From Emcibacter sp. SYSU 3D8 (GTDB lineage: Bacteria; Pseudomonadota; Alphaproteobacteria; SMXS01), in assembly GCF_039655875.1 (NCBI RefSeq), contig NZ_JBBYXK010000002.1, positions 558,001-622,000 on the forward strand: DNA of 64,000 bases, written 5' to 3'. A program made the position numbers and the translations under genes. Positions 1 to 9,753 of this stretch are shown one piece after another; position 1 is the first letter of the stretch; every line of letters starts with the position of its first letter. The notes beneath the pieces were generated by a model. It had not been told where the DNA came from, did no database searches, and worked only from the letters and a program-made list of their open reading frames with translations.

Positions 1-250
1 GGGTGATATGGCGCCAACGCCGGTAATAATGTTGCCAGGCTCCGGGCATATCCTCGGGTTCGAGCGGCGGTATGAACCGGGTGAACACGGTGCGCTCGGG
101 ACTGCGCTGCGCGATCCCGGCGGCGACTGGCAACACCGAGTCCATCCAGGGCGCGGCCCATGGCCCGCCCGGCGCGAACAGGCGCTGCATGTCGATGCAC
201 AGATGCACCGTGCGCTCGTCGGGCGGCCCAAATCCGCTGTCGGTCCCCAT
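1..250 (-). CDS. Cysteine hydrolase (isochorismatase family), N-terminal part
   Basis: The reading frame opens with ATG at 248-250 on the minus strand and stays open to the window edge, so only the first 83 residues are present. The segment hLCIDMQRLFAPGGPW at residues 16-31 is the typical first strand of isochorismatase-like cysteine hydrolases; Asp20 would be the catalytic acid, while the catalytic Cys and Lys lie outside the window. Family members hydrolyse amides, nicotinamide or isochorismate, and the substrate cannot be told here. It is divergent from the P450 gene, with a palindrome at 350-370 between them. The family call is fairly safe from the motif; the function is open. Confidence 0.7.
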   Translation of the reverse strand, partial: MGTDSGFGPPDERTVHLCIDMQRLFAPGGPWAAPWMDSVLPVAAGIAQRSPERTVFTRFIPPLEPEDMPGAWQHYYRRWRHIT

Positions 251-349
251 GCATGTGTCTCCACTGGTCTGGCCGCGTGAAAAACCTCGCCCGGCGCGGA
301 TGGTTCCTGCGGGAGCCCGCCGGAAAGCAGCTGAATGCGCGGATTGGCG

Positions 350-370
350 CGGCCACAATATCTGTGGCCG
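350..370. promoter_or_regulatory. Perfect 8-5-8 palindrome, candidate operator
   Basis: Arms CGGCCACA and TGTGGCCG are perfectly complementary and flank the spacer ATATC. The site lies in the roughly 200-bp gap between the divergent hydrolase and P450 genes, where a dimeric repressor or activator could control both. No T-run follows, so a terminator is unlikely. No regulator gene is visible nearby. Confidence 0.45.
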
Positions 371-454
371 GATCCAATGCGCCGGAACGCCAGCGCCATA
401 TGCAGTCGAATCGTCGGGAACTCTCGGTTAGTCTCGATGCCGGAGGACCAGAGC

Positions 455-1648
455 ATGACCGATTCGGAAGTGGCGCGGCGTCTTTACACGGACTTCCACA
501 TCGAGGACCCGCTGTTCGACGAGCACTTCGAGGAAACGCTCGACGACTTGCTGGACGGCTGCCCAGTTGCCCGCAGCCGCGATGGCAGCGGCTATTTCGT
601 GATCAATCGCTACGAGGATGTGTACCGCTGCGCCCGCGACTGGCGCACCTTCTCCAGCGCCGATGGCTGGATGCTGAACGCACCCGAAGGCTCGATCCCC
701 ATCCTGCCCGAGGATTCCGACCCGCCCTATCACAACACCTGGCGTCACGTGCTGAACCCCTTTTTCAGCCGCGGCAAGGTCGGCGGCCTGGAGGACTTCG
801 CCCGGGCTTGCGCCCGCGAGTTGATCGAGGCCTTGGCGCCCAGGGGCGCGTGCGAGTTCATCGCCGACTACGCGGCCATCCTGCCGGGCCGCATCCTGTT
901 CGAGCGCATCCTGCCGGTGCCGGTGGCCGACCTGCCGGTGCTGTTCCAGGACATCGACACCTTCTCGTTCGGCCCTGTCGAGGAGCGCGGACCGGCATTT
1001 GCCCGGGTCCACGCCTATCTCGAGGCCTTCCTCCGCGACCGCAGCGCACAACCGCCCCAGGGCGACCTTGTCGACCTGATCGTCGCGGGCGTGGACAAGG
1101 ACGGCGCGCCGTGTCCGTGGGAGGACAAGGTCTATATTATCCTCGACGTGGTGTTCGGCGGGCTGGCGACGACGACGCATGTCATGTCGGGCGCCATCCA
1201 TCACCTTGCGACCCATCCCGAAACCCGCGATATGCTGCGGGCCGATCCGGGTCTGATCGACGCAGTTGTCGAGGAGGTCATTCGGCTCTATCCGCCCGTG
1301 GTGGCCGCCGCGCGCACCGTGCGCGCCGACACAGAGGTGGCTGGCGTGGTTTTGAAGCCGGGCGATCGGGTGGCGCTGAACTTCGCCGCCGCCAGCCGCG
1401 ATCCGGCGGCTTGCGATGCCCCCGGCACCTTCGATCCGAAGCGCAGCCAGATCGTCCACACCACCTTCGGCGTCGGCCCGCACCGCTGCCTGGGCGAGCA
1501 TCTCGCGCGGCTTGAGATCAAGGTGACGGTGGAGGAATTCCTGCGCCGCATCCCGGCGTTCGAGTTGGTCCCGGGATCACCGCCTGTCTACGAGAGCGGC
1601 CAACTCCGGACCATGAAGAACCTGGCGTTGCGCTGGCCGGTCGGATAG
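455..1648 (+). CDS. Cytochrome P450
   Basis: A soluble bacterial-type P450 of 397 residues, a normal length for the class. The heme-ligand loop FGVGPHRCLGEH is at about 338-349 with Cys345 as the thiolate ligand. The ExxR motif is at Glu274-Arg277, followed by LYPP, and the I-helix oxygen-activation segment reads GGLATTTH. There is no membrane anchor. I chose ATG 455 because GGAGGA at 442-447 sits at a good distance; in-frame ATG 437 also exists. It would hydroxylate a small organic substrate using an external ferredoxin and reductase; no ferredoxin is adjacent, though a ferredoxin-NADP reductase lies at 25.6-26.9 kb. The substrate is unknown. Confidence 0.93.
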   Translation: MTDSEVARRLYTDFHIEDPLFDEHFEETLDDLLDGCPVARSRDGSGYFVINRYEDVYRCARDWRTFSSADGWMLNAPEGSIPILPEDSDPPYHNTWRHVLNPFFSRGKVGGLEDFARACARELIEALAPRGACEFIADYAAILPGRILFERILPVPVADLPVLFQDIDTFSFGPVEERGPAFARVHAYLEAFLRDRSAQPPQGDLVDLIVAGVDKDGAPCPWEDKVYIILDVVFGGLATTTHVMSGAIHHLATHPETRDMLRADPGLIDAVVEEVIRLYPPVVAAARTVRADTEVAGVVLKPGDRVALNFAAASRDPAACDAPGTFDPKRSQIVHTTFGVGPHRCLGEHLARLEIKVTVEEFLRRIPAFELVPGSPPVYESGQLRTMKNLALRWPVG

Positions 1649-1827
1649 CGCCTTGCCGGCCGGGACGCCGTGCCCGGTCCGACCGGACGTTTCTTGGAGA
1701 AGTCGCCGCCGCCGCTGGGGCCTGCGGTTCCACCGGCGCCGGGTCAGCCGGCCACGGATTGATCTGTCTCAATGGCCGATCCCTCCGGATGCGCGATACA
1801 ATGAAGTCATTCAAAAGGAGTCAGATG

Positions 1828-2382
1828 ATGCCCGAACAGCCGGTGGAACCAATTCGGGAAGCGGTAGGCGTGTTCACCACATTCGAGTCGCTTCAGAGTG
1901 CCATCGACGAGCTGCTCACGTCAGGCTTCGACCGGGCCGAGCTCAGCCTGCTGGCGGGCGAGCACGCGGTCGAGGAGAAGCTTGGCCATACCTATCGCAG
2001 GGTTGCCCAGCTTGAAGACGACGAGACCGTTCCCCGCGCCTTTTATGTGAACCCGGAATCGGTCGGCGCCGCTGAGGGCGCGCTGGTCAGCGCCCTGCTG
2101 TATGTCGGTGCCGTTGCCGGTGCGGGCGCGATCGTGGCCACCGGCGGCACGCTGGCGGCGGTCATCGCCGGTGCAGCACTCATGGGCGGCGCTGGCGGCG
2201 CCATCGGTACGGTGCTTGCCGTGGTGGTCGGCGAACATCATGCCCAATATCTGCAGGAACAGCTGGATCATGGCGGACTGCTGCTTTGGGTCAGAACCTG
2301 GGATGCGGATCGCGAAAAGCGGGCCGTCGGCATCCTCGAGAAACATTCCGGCAAGGACGTGCATGTGCACGCCATCCAGTAA
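1828..2382 (+). CDS. General-stress-type protein with glycine-rich hydrophobic core
   Basis: A 184-residue protein. The N-terminal part (VGVFTTFESLQSAIDELLTSGF) resembles the alpha/beta fold of YflT-like general stress proteins. A long Gly/Ala-rich hydrophobic stretch at about residues 75-135 can span or insert into a membrane. A C-terminal half-repeat (LLLWVRTWDADREKRAVGILEKH) closes the fold. AGGAG at 1816-1820 favours ATG 1828; ATG 1825 is possible. The family resemblance is by pattern only. The molecular function of this type of protein is not established. Confidence 0.75.
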   Translation: MPEQPVEPIREAVGVFTTFESLQSAIDELLTSGFDRAELSLLAGEHAVEEKLGHTYRRVAQLEDDETVPRAFYVNPESVGAAEGALVSALLYVGAVAGAGAIVATGGTLAAVIAGAALMGGAGGAIGTVLAVVVGEHHAQYLQEQLDHGGLLLWVRTWDADREKRAVGILEKHSGKDVHVHAIQ

Positions 2383-2451
2383 GGCCCGCCACCCGCGGAA
2401 ATCCAGCCCGGCCGGCGCAGTCCGTCCCATCCGAACATCAGGAGAGCGACC

Positions 2452-2634
2452 ATGAGCAGTGCGACAGCAATCAGGGCGGTCTATGGGCCGCCGGAACCAG
2501 GGCTTCCCTATCTGGCCGTGACCATTTCACCGGCCGGCGATGTCGTCGCCACATCGCACCCGAACTTTGACGAAGCCGAGGCGCGCGTTCTCCGCAACAT
2601 CACCGAATCGTCGAAGGAACTTGGCAGCGACTGA
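2452..2634 (+). CDS. Small hypothetical protein (60 aa)
   Basis: A short soluble protein beginning MSSATAIRAVYGPPEPG and ending with acidic, polar residues. CAGGAGAG at 2439-2446 gives a clear ribosome binding site 5-6 bases before ATG 2452. It follows the stress-type gene by 69 bases in the same direction and may be co-transcribed with it. No domain is recognised. Confidence 0.6.
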   Translation: MSSATAIRAVYGPPEPGLPYLAVTISPAGDVVATSHPNFDEAEARVLRNITESSKELGSD

Positions 2635-2667
2635 TCGCCGGCGCCCGTAGCGGGAGGATTCGCACAT

Positions 2668-4494
2668 TCAGCGCGAGATCCCCTGCGTCGGGTCGCTTTT
2701 TGGATCGGGCATGTCTGCCTCGGGCGCGGTCGGGTGGACCTCCTCCTCGGCTTCGCGCGCCGCCTCACGTTCGGGTTCTCGCAAAAAGAACTGCTCGATG
2801 CGCGCGTTGAGCACACGGGCACTTTCGTCGCGTATGGCGAATTCCTTGGACAGGTCCCGGTAGAGGGAAAACGCGATCAGGATCATCAGCAGCATGAACG
2901 GAAACGCGGTGATAATCGAGATGGTCTGCAAGCCGCCCAGCCCGCCGCTGAAGAGCAGCGCGGCGGCGAGAACGAGGATCATCACCCCCCAGAAGACACG
3001 CACGAAACGCGTCGGGTTCAGCACGCCCTTGGAAGTGAACATGCCCAGGATGAAGGTCGCCGAATTGGCCGACGTCATGACAAACATGGCGACCAGCAGG
3101 ACCGTACCGGCGACCAGCATCCGGCTGGCCGGCAATTGGTCGAGCAGGACGTAGAGGCCGCTCGGCGCCTCATTGGCCACGGCGTCGGCGATACCGGCCT
3201 GCTTGAACAGCTCGAAATACACAGCCGACCCGCCGAAGACCGAGAACCAGAGCATGCTGAGCGCGACGGGGACGATCATCACGCCCAGCACGAACTCCCG
3301 GATGGTCCGTCCTCGCGAGATACGGGCGATGAAGCTGCCCACGAATGGCGCCCAGCTGAGTCCCCACGCCCAATAGAACATGGTCCACTGCTCGACCCAT
3401 TGGCCGCCGGAATATGGTGACGTCACCAGGCTCATTTCGACGATGTTTCCCAGATACTCACCCAGCGTCTGGGTGAGCACGCCGAAAATGAATGAGGTCG
3501 GGCCGAGAACGGCGACCGCAACCAGCAACGCCGCCGCGATCGCCATGTTGGCGTTGCTGACGTAACGGATGCCTTTTTCCAGCGGCGTCACCGCCGTAAC
3601 GAGGAACACAAGGCCCAGCCCGAGGATGATGGCGAGCTGGGTGGAATAGCCATAGTCCACATCCAGAAACCGGACGACCCCGCTGTTCAGCTGCAGGGCC
3701 CCGAGTCCGAGGGTGGTCGCAACCCCGAAAACCGTCGAGACCACGGTCAGGATGTCGATCGCCTTGCCCCAGGTCCCATCGACGCCACTGCCGATGAGGG
3801 GTCTGAAGGTCTCGCTGATCAGGCCGCGGCTGTTGTGCCGGAACCGCACATAGGCAATGGAAAGGCCGACGATGGCAAAGTTTGCCCACTGATGAATGCC
3901 CCAGTGGAAGAACGAATATCGCATCCCCGTCTGCGCCGCCTCGAAAGAGCGGGGCGTGCCGATCCCGAGGGGCGGCTCGTTGAAATGGGTCAGAGGCTCG
4001 GCCACCCCCCAGAACACAAGGCCCACGCCCATGCCCGCCGAGAAGATCATGCCCAGCCATGCGGTATACGAGAATTCCGGCGGCTCGTGGTCGGGGCCGA
4101 ACCGGATGGTCCCGAACCTGGAGACGGCAAGAAAGATCGCAAAGCAGGCGAAGCCACTGGTCACGAAAAGATAGAGCCACCCGAAATTGTGGGCCGTGAC
4201 ATCGAGAAGCCGACTTGAAACCGCGGCGACAGACACCGGCACCAACGCCGCAAGGGCGGCAAAACCCAGGATCACGATCATGGAGACAAGGAAAACAGCG
4301 CCGACATCGCCCAGCATGCGCCGGGCAAAGTGTGACAGCATGCCGCGGCGGCGCTCGGGGGAAGACGCGGCGAGTTTGCTTCTTGAGTCGGTCAATTGTC
4401 CTGCCTGCGCAAAGCTGCGCCCGATTGAAGCCCCCGCGCTCAATAGACGGCGCGCGGAAGTGCCACCGTAGGTGATTTTGGACCGCCAGACCAA
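2668..4494 (-). CDS. BCCT-family betaine/choline/carnitine transporter
   Basis: Up to 608 residues with about twelve hydrophobic helices. Family signatures are clear: GMGVGLVFWGVAEPL in the third-helix region and the aromatic signature WAWGLSWAPFVGSFIARISR. Members import glycine betaine, choline or carnitine with sodium or protons, usually for osmoprotection. A charged C-terminal tail rich in Glu and Arg follows the last helix, as in osmosensing members. The start is uncertain: the first about 50 residues are polar and unusual, and ATG 4341 (MLSHFARRM) would give a 557-residue protein nearer the usual length. No ribosome binding site decides it. Confidence 0.92.
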   Translation of the reverse strand: MVWRSKITYGGTSARRLLSAGASIGRSFAQAGQLTDSRSKLAASSPERRRGMLSHFARRMLGDVGAVFLVSMIVILGFAALAALVPVSVAAVSSRLLDVTAHNFGWLYLFVTSGFACFAIFLAVSRFGTIRFGPDHEPPEFSYTAWLGMIFSAGMGVGLVFWGVAEPLTHFNEPPLGIGTPRSFEAAQTGMRYSFFHWGIHQWANFAIVGLSIAYVRFRHNSRGLISETFRPLIGSGVDGTWGKAIDILTVVSTVFGVATTLGLGALQLNSGVVRFLDVDYGYSTQLAIILGLGLVFLVTAVTPLEKGIRYVSNANMAIAAALLVAVAVLGPTSFIFGVLTQTLGEYLGNIVEMSLVTSPYSGGQWVEQWTMFYWAWGLSWAPFVGSFIARISRGRTIREFVLGVMIVPVALSMLWFSVFGGSAVYFELFKQAGIADAVANEAPSGLYVLLDQLPASRMLVAGTVLLVAMFVMTSANSATFILGMFTSKGVLNPTRFVRVFWGVMILVLAAALLFSGGLGGLQTISIITAFPFMLLMILIAFSLYRDLSKEFAIRDESARVLNARIEQFFLREPEREAAREAEEEVHPTAPEADMPDPKSDPTQGISR

Positions 4495-4707
4495 GGCGCA
4501 GGAGAGGCCGCAGGCAAAACACCGCGCTGGCTCATCAACTCAGAAAGGCGGCTGCGGAATGCCCGGACGGCGACAAGGCGTCCTTTTTGGAACTTGGCAA
4601 AAAGAAAATTCTGCGGCGCTGTGTCCGGATCGTGCCGGCCAATTTGTCCGCCGCTCCAGACAATCAATTCTGTCCGGAATGACCCATTGATTTCAGGGAA
4701 GTGTTTC

Positions 4708-4783
<76 letters not shown>

Positions 4784-4936
4784 TCCGACGAAACGGCGCG
4801 CACCTTGTGACGGCGCGCCCCTAAAGTCAAGAGCCGTCCACGCGCTTTCGGCAGATGCGCGGCGCCGGGTGAACAACCCTACTTGCGCGCAGACCCAAGC
4901 CCATATTAAACCAGCCTCACAACAGGCGGGAATTCC

Positions 4937-5227
4937 ATGAACGCACTTGCGCAGCTCATCTATCTGGCCGGCCAGCTCCTGATCTGGATGCTCATCATCT
5001 GGGCGGTGCTGGGCCTGCTGATTGCATTCAACGTGGTCAACGCGCGCAACCCCTTCGTGTCGAGCGTGATGCGCTCGCTGGAGGCGCTCTTCACGCCCCT
5101 GCTGCGGCCGATCCGGCGCTTCCTGCCCACCGCGGGCGGCATCGACTTCTCGCCGATGGTGCTGATCATCATCATCTGGGTGATCCAGACGCTGCTGCTG
5201 CAGGACATCCTGCCGATGTTCATGTGA
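4937..5227 (+). CDS. yggT: YggT family membrane protein
   Basis: A 96-residue protein with two hydrophobic helices (about residues 6-33 and 72-90) separated by the conserved stretch NPFVSSVMRSLEALFTPLLRPIRRFLP. YggT proteins are small integral membrane proteins, linked in some bacteria to cell shape, division or osmotic tolerance. The stop overlaps the start of the downstream yggU gene by four bases (ATGA), so the two are translationally coupled. Confidence 0.92.
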   Translation: MNALAQLIYLAGQLLIWMLIIWAVLGLLIAFNVVNARNPFVSSVMRSLEALFTPLLRPIRRFLPTAGGIDFSPMVLIIIIWVIQTLLLQDILPMFM

Positions 5228-5541
5228 TCGGCCGGGCGACAGCCGATGGGGTGGTCGTGCCCGTGCGGCTGACGCCCAAGGCGTCGCGGAATGTCATCGA
5301 AGGCCTGCGGGACGAGGCGGCGGGCGGCCGGGCGCTGGCGGTCAAGGTCACCGCCGTGCCCGAGAAGGGCAAGGCCAACGCGTCGCTGGAGAAACTGCTC
5401 GCCAGGGCGCTGGGCGTCGCCGGCGGGCGGGTCGAAGTGGTTGGCGGCACGACATCGCGGAACAAGGACGTACTGGTGCGCGGCGACCCCGCCGAGATCG
5501 CCGTCCTGCTGGAAAAACTGACAGGAGAGCTGGGTGTCTGA
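5224..5541 (+). CDS. yggU: DUF167 (YggU) family protein
   Basis: A 105-residue protein with the DUF167 core [12 protein letters not shown] near residue 13, [19 protein letters not shown] in the middle, and [11 protein letters not shown] near the end. The role is unknown; the protein is small, soluble and often sits next to yggT. ATG 5224 overlaps the yggT stop, and its own stop lies inside the folD start region, so yggT-yggU-folD form one tight operon. Confidence 0.93.
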   Translation: MIGRATADGVVVPVRLTPKASRNVIEGLRDEAAGGRALAVKVTAVPEKGKANASLEKLLARALGVAGGRVEVVGGTTSRNKDVLVRGDPAEIAVLLEKLTGELGV

Positions 5542-6424
5542 AGCGGCGATCATCGACGGCAAGGCGTTCGCGGCGAATCTTCGCGGCAAGGTGGCGCGGC
5601 AGGTGGCGGCACTCAAGGCGGACCACGGCCTGACGCCGGGCCTCGCGGTGGTGCTGGTGGGCGCCGACCCGGCCAGCGAGATCTATGTGCGCAACAAGCA
5701 CACCCAGACCACCGAGGCCGGCATGAACTCGTTCGAGTTCAAGCGGCCGGCCGACATCACCCAGGACGCGCTGCTGGGCCTGGTGCGCGAGCTGAACGCC
5801 GATTCCCGCGTCCACGGCATCCTGGTGCAGCTGCCGCTGCCCAAACCGCTGGTCGAGCAGCCGGTCACCCAGGCCATCGACCCGGACAAGGATGTCGACG
5901 GCCTGCATGTGATCAACGCCGGCCGGCTGGCGAGCGGCCTGCCGGGCCTGTTCCCGTGCACGCCGTCGGGCTGCATGATGCTGATCGAGGACCAGCTGGG
6001 CGCCGACCTGTCGGGCAAGCGCGCCATCGTGCTCGGCCGCTCCAACCTGGTGGGCAAGCCCATCGCCCAGATGCTGCTGCGCGCCAACGCCACGGTCACC
6101 ATGGCCCATTCCCGCACCGACGACCTGCCGGCCGAATGCCGCCGCGCCGACATCGTCGTCGCCGCCGTCGGCAAGCCGGACATGGTGCGCGGCGGCTGGA
6201 TCAAGCACGGCGCCGTGGTCATCGACGTGGGCATCAACCGCATCCCCAAGGATGGCGGCGGCACCCGCGTGGTGGGTGACGTGTGCTTTGCCGAGGCGAA
6301 GGACCGGGCGGCGGCGATCACGCCGGTGCCCGGCGGCGTCGGCCCCATGACCATCGCGACCTTGCTGCACAACACGGTGATCGCGGCCTGCCGGCAGGCA
6401 GGGGTCGAGGAGCCAAAGGTTTAG
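5534..6424 (+). CDS. folD: Bifunctional methylenetetrahydrofolate dehydrogenase/methenyl-THF cyclohydrolase
   Basis: FolD interconverts 5,10-methylene-THF and 10-formyl-THF in the cytosol, feeding purine and formyl-methionine synthesis. The 296-residue length fits. Key motifs are [13 protein letters not shown] with the active-site Tyr and Lys near residue 50, [17 protein letters not shown], and the dinucleotide-binding segment [11 protein letters not shown], with PGGVGPMT near the C-terminus. The start is GTG 5534 with AGGAGAG at 5523-5529, overlapping the yggU stop. It ends just before the palindromic repeat at 6447-6523. Confidence 0.97.
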   Translation: MSEAAIIDGKAFAANLRGKVARQVAALKADHGLTPGLAVVLVGADPASEIYVRNKHTQTTEAGMNSFEFKRPADITQDALLGLVRELNADSRVHGILVQLPLPKPLVEQPVTQAIDPDKDVDGLHVINAGRLASGLPGLFPCTPSGCMMLIEDQLGADLSGKRAIVLGRSNLVGKPIAQMLLRANATVTMAHSRTDDLPAECRRADIVVAAVGKPDMVRGGWIKHGAVVIDVGINRIPKDGGGTRVVGDVCFAEAKDRAAAITPVPGGVGPMTIATLLHNTVIAACRQAGVEEPKV

Positions 6425-6446
6425 ACCATCGCCCGAGCCCAACTTC

Positions 6447-6523
6447 GCGAGCATAGCGACGCGATCCAGCCGTCTCGTTGACGGCTGTGCGGTGGCCTGG
6501 CCGGGTTGCTTCGCTACGCTCGC
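6447..6523. repeat. 77-bp intergenic palindromic repeat, copy 1
   Basis: A 77-base element whose ends fold back on each other: gcgagcatagcgacgcgatc on the left and ccgggttgcttcgctacgct plus cgc on the right, around a central ccgt...acgg mini-stem. It is the same length as, and closely similar to, the element at 10928-11004; this copy has more arm mismatches. It lies between the convergent ends of folD and argG, so it may act as a two-way terminator or mRNA-stabilising hairpin. The GCGAAGCAATCCAG core resembles widespread proteobacterial intergenic repeats. Confidence 0.8.
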
Positions 6524-6538
6524 AGAACCGGCGAGTTT

Positions 6539-7750
<1,212 letters not shown>

Positions 7751-7863
7751 TAGCGTGTGTTCCCGGGGATCGGATTGGCGGCGGAGTATAGGGAAATGAC
7801 GCCGACGGGCAAGGCGCGCTTTTTGCGCCCGCCAAGCGCCTGATTCTGATAGAAAACAAGCCT

Positions 7864-9753
7864 ATGTGCGGATTGGCGGGCATGTTCGACGGCACGGGGA
7901 CGCGGCCCATGGACCGGGGCCTCCTCCGGCGCATGACCGATACCCTTGTCCATCGCGGACCCGACGGGTCGGGACTGTTCGCCGAGCCGGGGATTGCGCT
8001 GGGCCACCGCAGGCTGTCGATCATCGATCTGGCCGGCGGCGCCCAGCCGATGACCGATCCGGAAACCGGCGTCACAGTCGTGTTCAATGGCGAGATCTAC
8101 AATTTCCCCGCGCTGATGGACACCCTGGCCGGTCACGGCCACCGTTTCCGCACCCGGTGCGACACCGAGGTGATCCTGCATGGCTGGAAGCAATGGGGCG
8201 CCGAGTGCCTGTCTCATCTCGACGGCATGTTCGCCTTCGCCCTCTGGGACCCGCGCGAGAGCACCCTGTTCCTTGCCCGCGACCGGCTGGGCAAGAAACC
8301 GCTCTATTACGCCATCCTGCCCGGCGGCCTGTGCCTGTTCGGCTCCGAACTGAAGGCGCTGGCCTGCCATCCGGACCTGCCGCGCGACATCGACACCGAG
8401 GCCGTCGCCGACTTCTTCGCCTATGGCTACGTGCCCGACCCGAAAAGCATCTACCGGGCGGCGCGCAAGCTGGCGCCGGGACATTGCCTGCGCTGGCGGC
8501 GCGGCGGCGAGCCGCAGCTGCGCCAGTGGTGGGACCTGCAGCTGGCGCCGACCGCAGGCGATCCGGCCGACGTGGCAGCCCAACTGGAAATCGCCACCCG
8601 GCGGCGGCTGATCGCCGACGTGCCGCTGGGTGCGTTCCTGTCGGGCGGTGTGGATTCCAGCGCCATTGTCGCCCAGATGGCGCTGGGCATGGAGACGCCG
8701 GTAAAGACATTCTCCATCGGCTTCGGCGACAGGGCCTATGACGAATCGGCCTATGCCGGCGTCATCGCCAGCCGGTACGGCACCGATCACACGGCGCGGC
8801 AGGTGGACCCCGATTCGTTCGGACTGATCGATCGGCTGGCGGGGATTTATGATGAGCCGTTCGGCGACAGCTCGGCCATTCCCACGTTCCAGGTCTGCGC
8901 GCTGGCGCGTGAGAAGGTGAGCGTCGCCCTGTCCGGCGACGGCGGCGACGAGGTGTTCGGCGGCTACCGGCGCTATCTGTGGCATGAGCGCGAGGCACGG
9001 GTGCGCCGGCTGCTGTCGCCCGGCTTTCGCCGCGTGCTGTTCGGCACGCTGGGCAAGATCTACCCCAGGGCCGACTGGGCGCCGCGGATGCTGCGCGCCA
9101 GGACCACGTTCCAGGAATTGGCCCTCGACGACGTCGACGCGTACTTCCTCAGCGTCTCGGCGACCACCGAGCGGCAGCGACGCAACCTGCTGAGCCTCGA
9201 TGTGCGCGGCCAGCTGCACCGCTCGGATTACCATCCCATCGAGGTGCTGCGCGATCACTGGCGCAAGGCCGATGGCGCCGACCCGCTGAAGCAGGCGCAA
9301 TACGCCGACATCAAGACCTGGCTGCCCGGCGACATCCTGGTGAAGGTGGACCGGGCCAGCATGGCCAACAGCCTGGAAGTGCGCGCACCCTTCCTCGACC
9401 ACCGCCTGCTGGAATGGGGCGTCAACCTGCCGGCTTCGGTGAAAATCGCCGGGGGCGAGAAGAAGGCCATCCTGAAGCAGGCGATGGATCCGTTCGTGCC
9501 GGCCGACATTCTCTACCGGCCCAAGCAGGGCTTCTCCGTGCCCATCGGCCCGTGGTTCCGCGGGCCGCTCAGGGACATGGTGCGCGAGGCGCTGACCGGC
9601 AGCCTGCTCAGCGAGTCGGGGTTTGTCGATGCGCAGGCGGTCGAGATGCTGCTGAACCAGCATCAGGGCGGCTACCGCGACAATTCGAGGATTCTCTGGC
9701 TGCTGCTGATGTTCCAGGGGTTCCTGCGGCACGATGCCGCGAGCCGGCCATGA
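7864..9753 (+). CDS. Asparagine synthase (glutamine-hydrolysing), class-II amidotransferase
   Basis: A 629-residue protein. Cys2 directly after the start Met (MCGLAGMFD) is the class-II glutaminase nucleophile, which also fixes the start at ATG 7864. RGPDG and VFNGEIYN complete the glutaminase site. The synthetase half carries the PP-loop LSGGVDSSAIV at about residue 258. Such proteins make asparagine, or in polysaccharide loci amidate sugar acids or similar acids. The overlap (ATGA) with a GT4 glycosyltransferase gene suggests the envelope or exopolysaccharide role is more likely than housekeeping AsnB, but this is inference. Confidence 0.9.
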   Translation: MCGLAGMFDGTGTRPMDRGLLRRMTDTLVHRGPDGSGLFAEPGIALGHRRLSIIDLAGGAQPMTDPETGVTVVFNGEIYNFPALMDTLAGHGHRFRTRCDTEVILHGWKQWGAECLSHLDGMFAFALWDPRESTLFLARDRLGKKPLYYAILPGGLCLFGSELKALACHPDLPRDIDTEAVADFFAYGYVPDPKSIYRAARKLAPGHCLRWRRGGEPQLRQWWDLQLAPTAGDPADVAAQLEIATRRRLIADVPLGAFLSGGVDSSAIVAQMALGMETPVKTFSIGFGDRAYDESAYAGVIASRYGTDHTARQVDPDSFGLIDRLAGIYDEPFGDSSAIPTFQVCALAREKVSVALSGDGGDEVFGGYRRYLWHEREARVRRLLSPGFRRVLFGTLGKIYPRADWAPRMLRARTTFQELALDDVDAYFLSVSATTERQRRNLLSLDVRGQLHRSDYHPIEVLRDHWRKADGADPLKQAQYADIKTWLPGDILVKVDRASMANSLEVRAPFLDHRLLEWGVNLPASVKIAGGEKKAILKQAMDPFVPADILYRPKQGFSVPIGPWFRGPLRDMVREALTGSLLSESGFVDAQAVEMLLNQHQGGYRDNSRILWLLLMFQGFLRHDAASRP

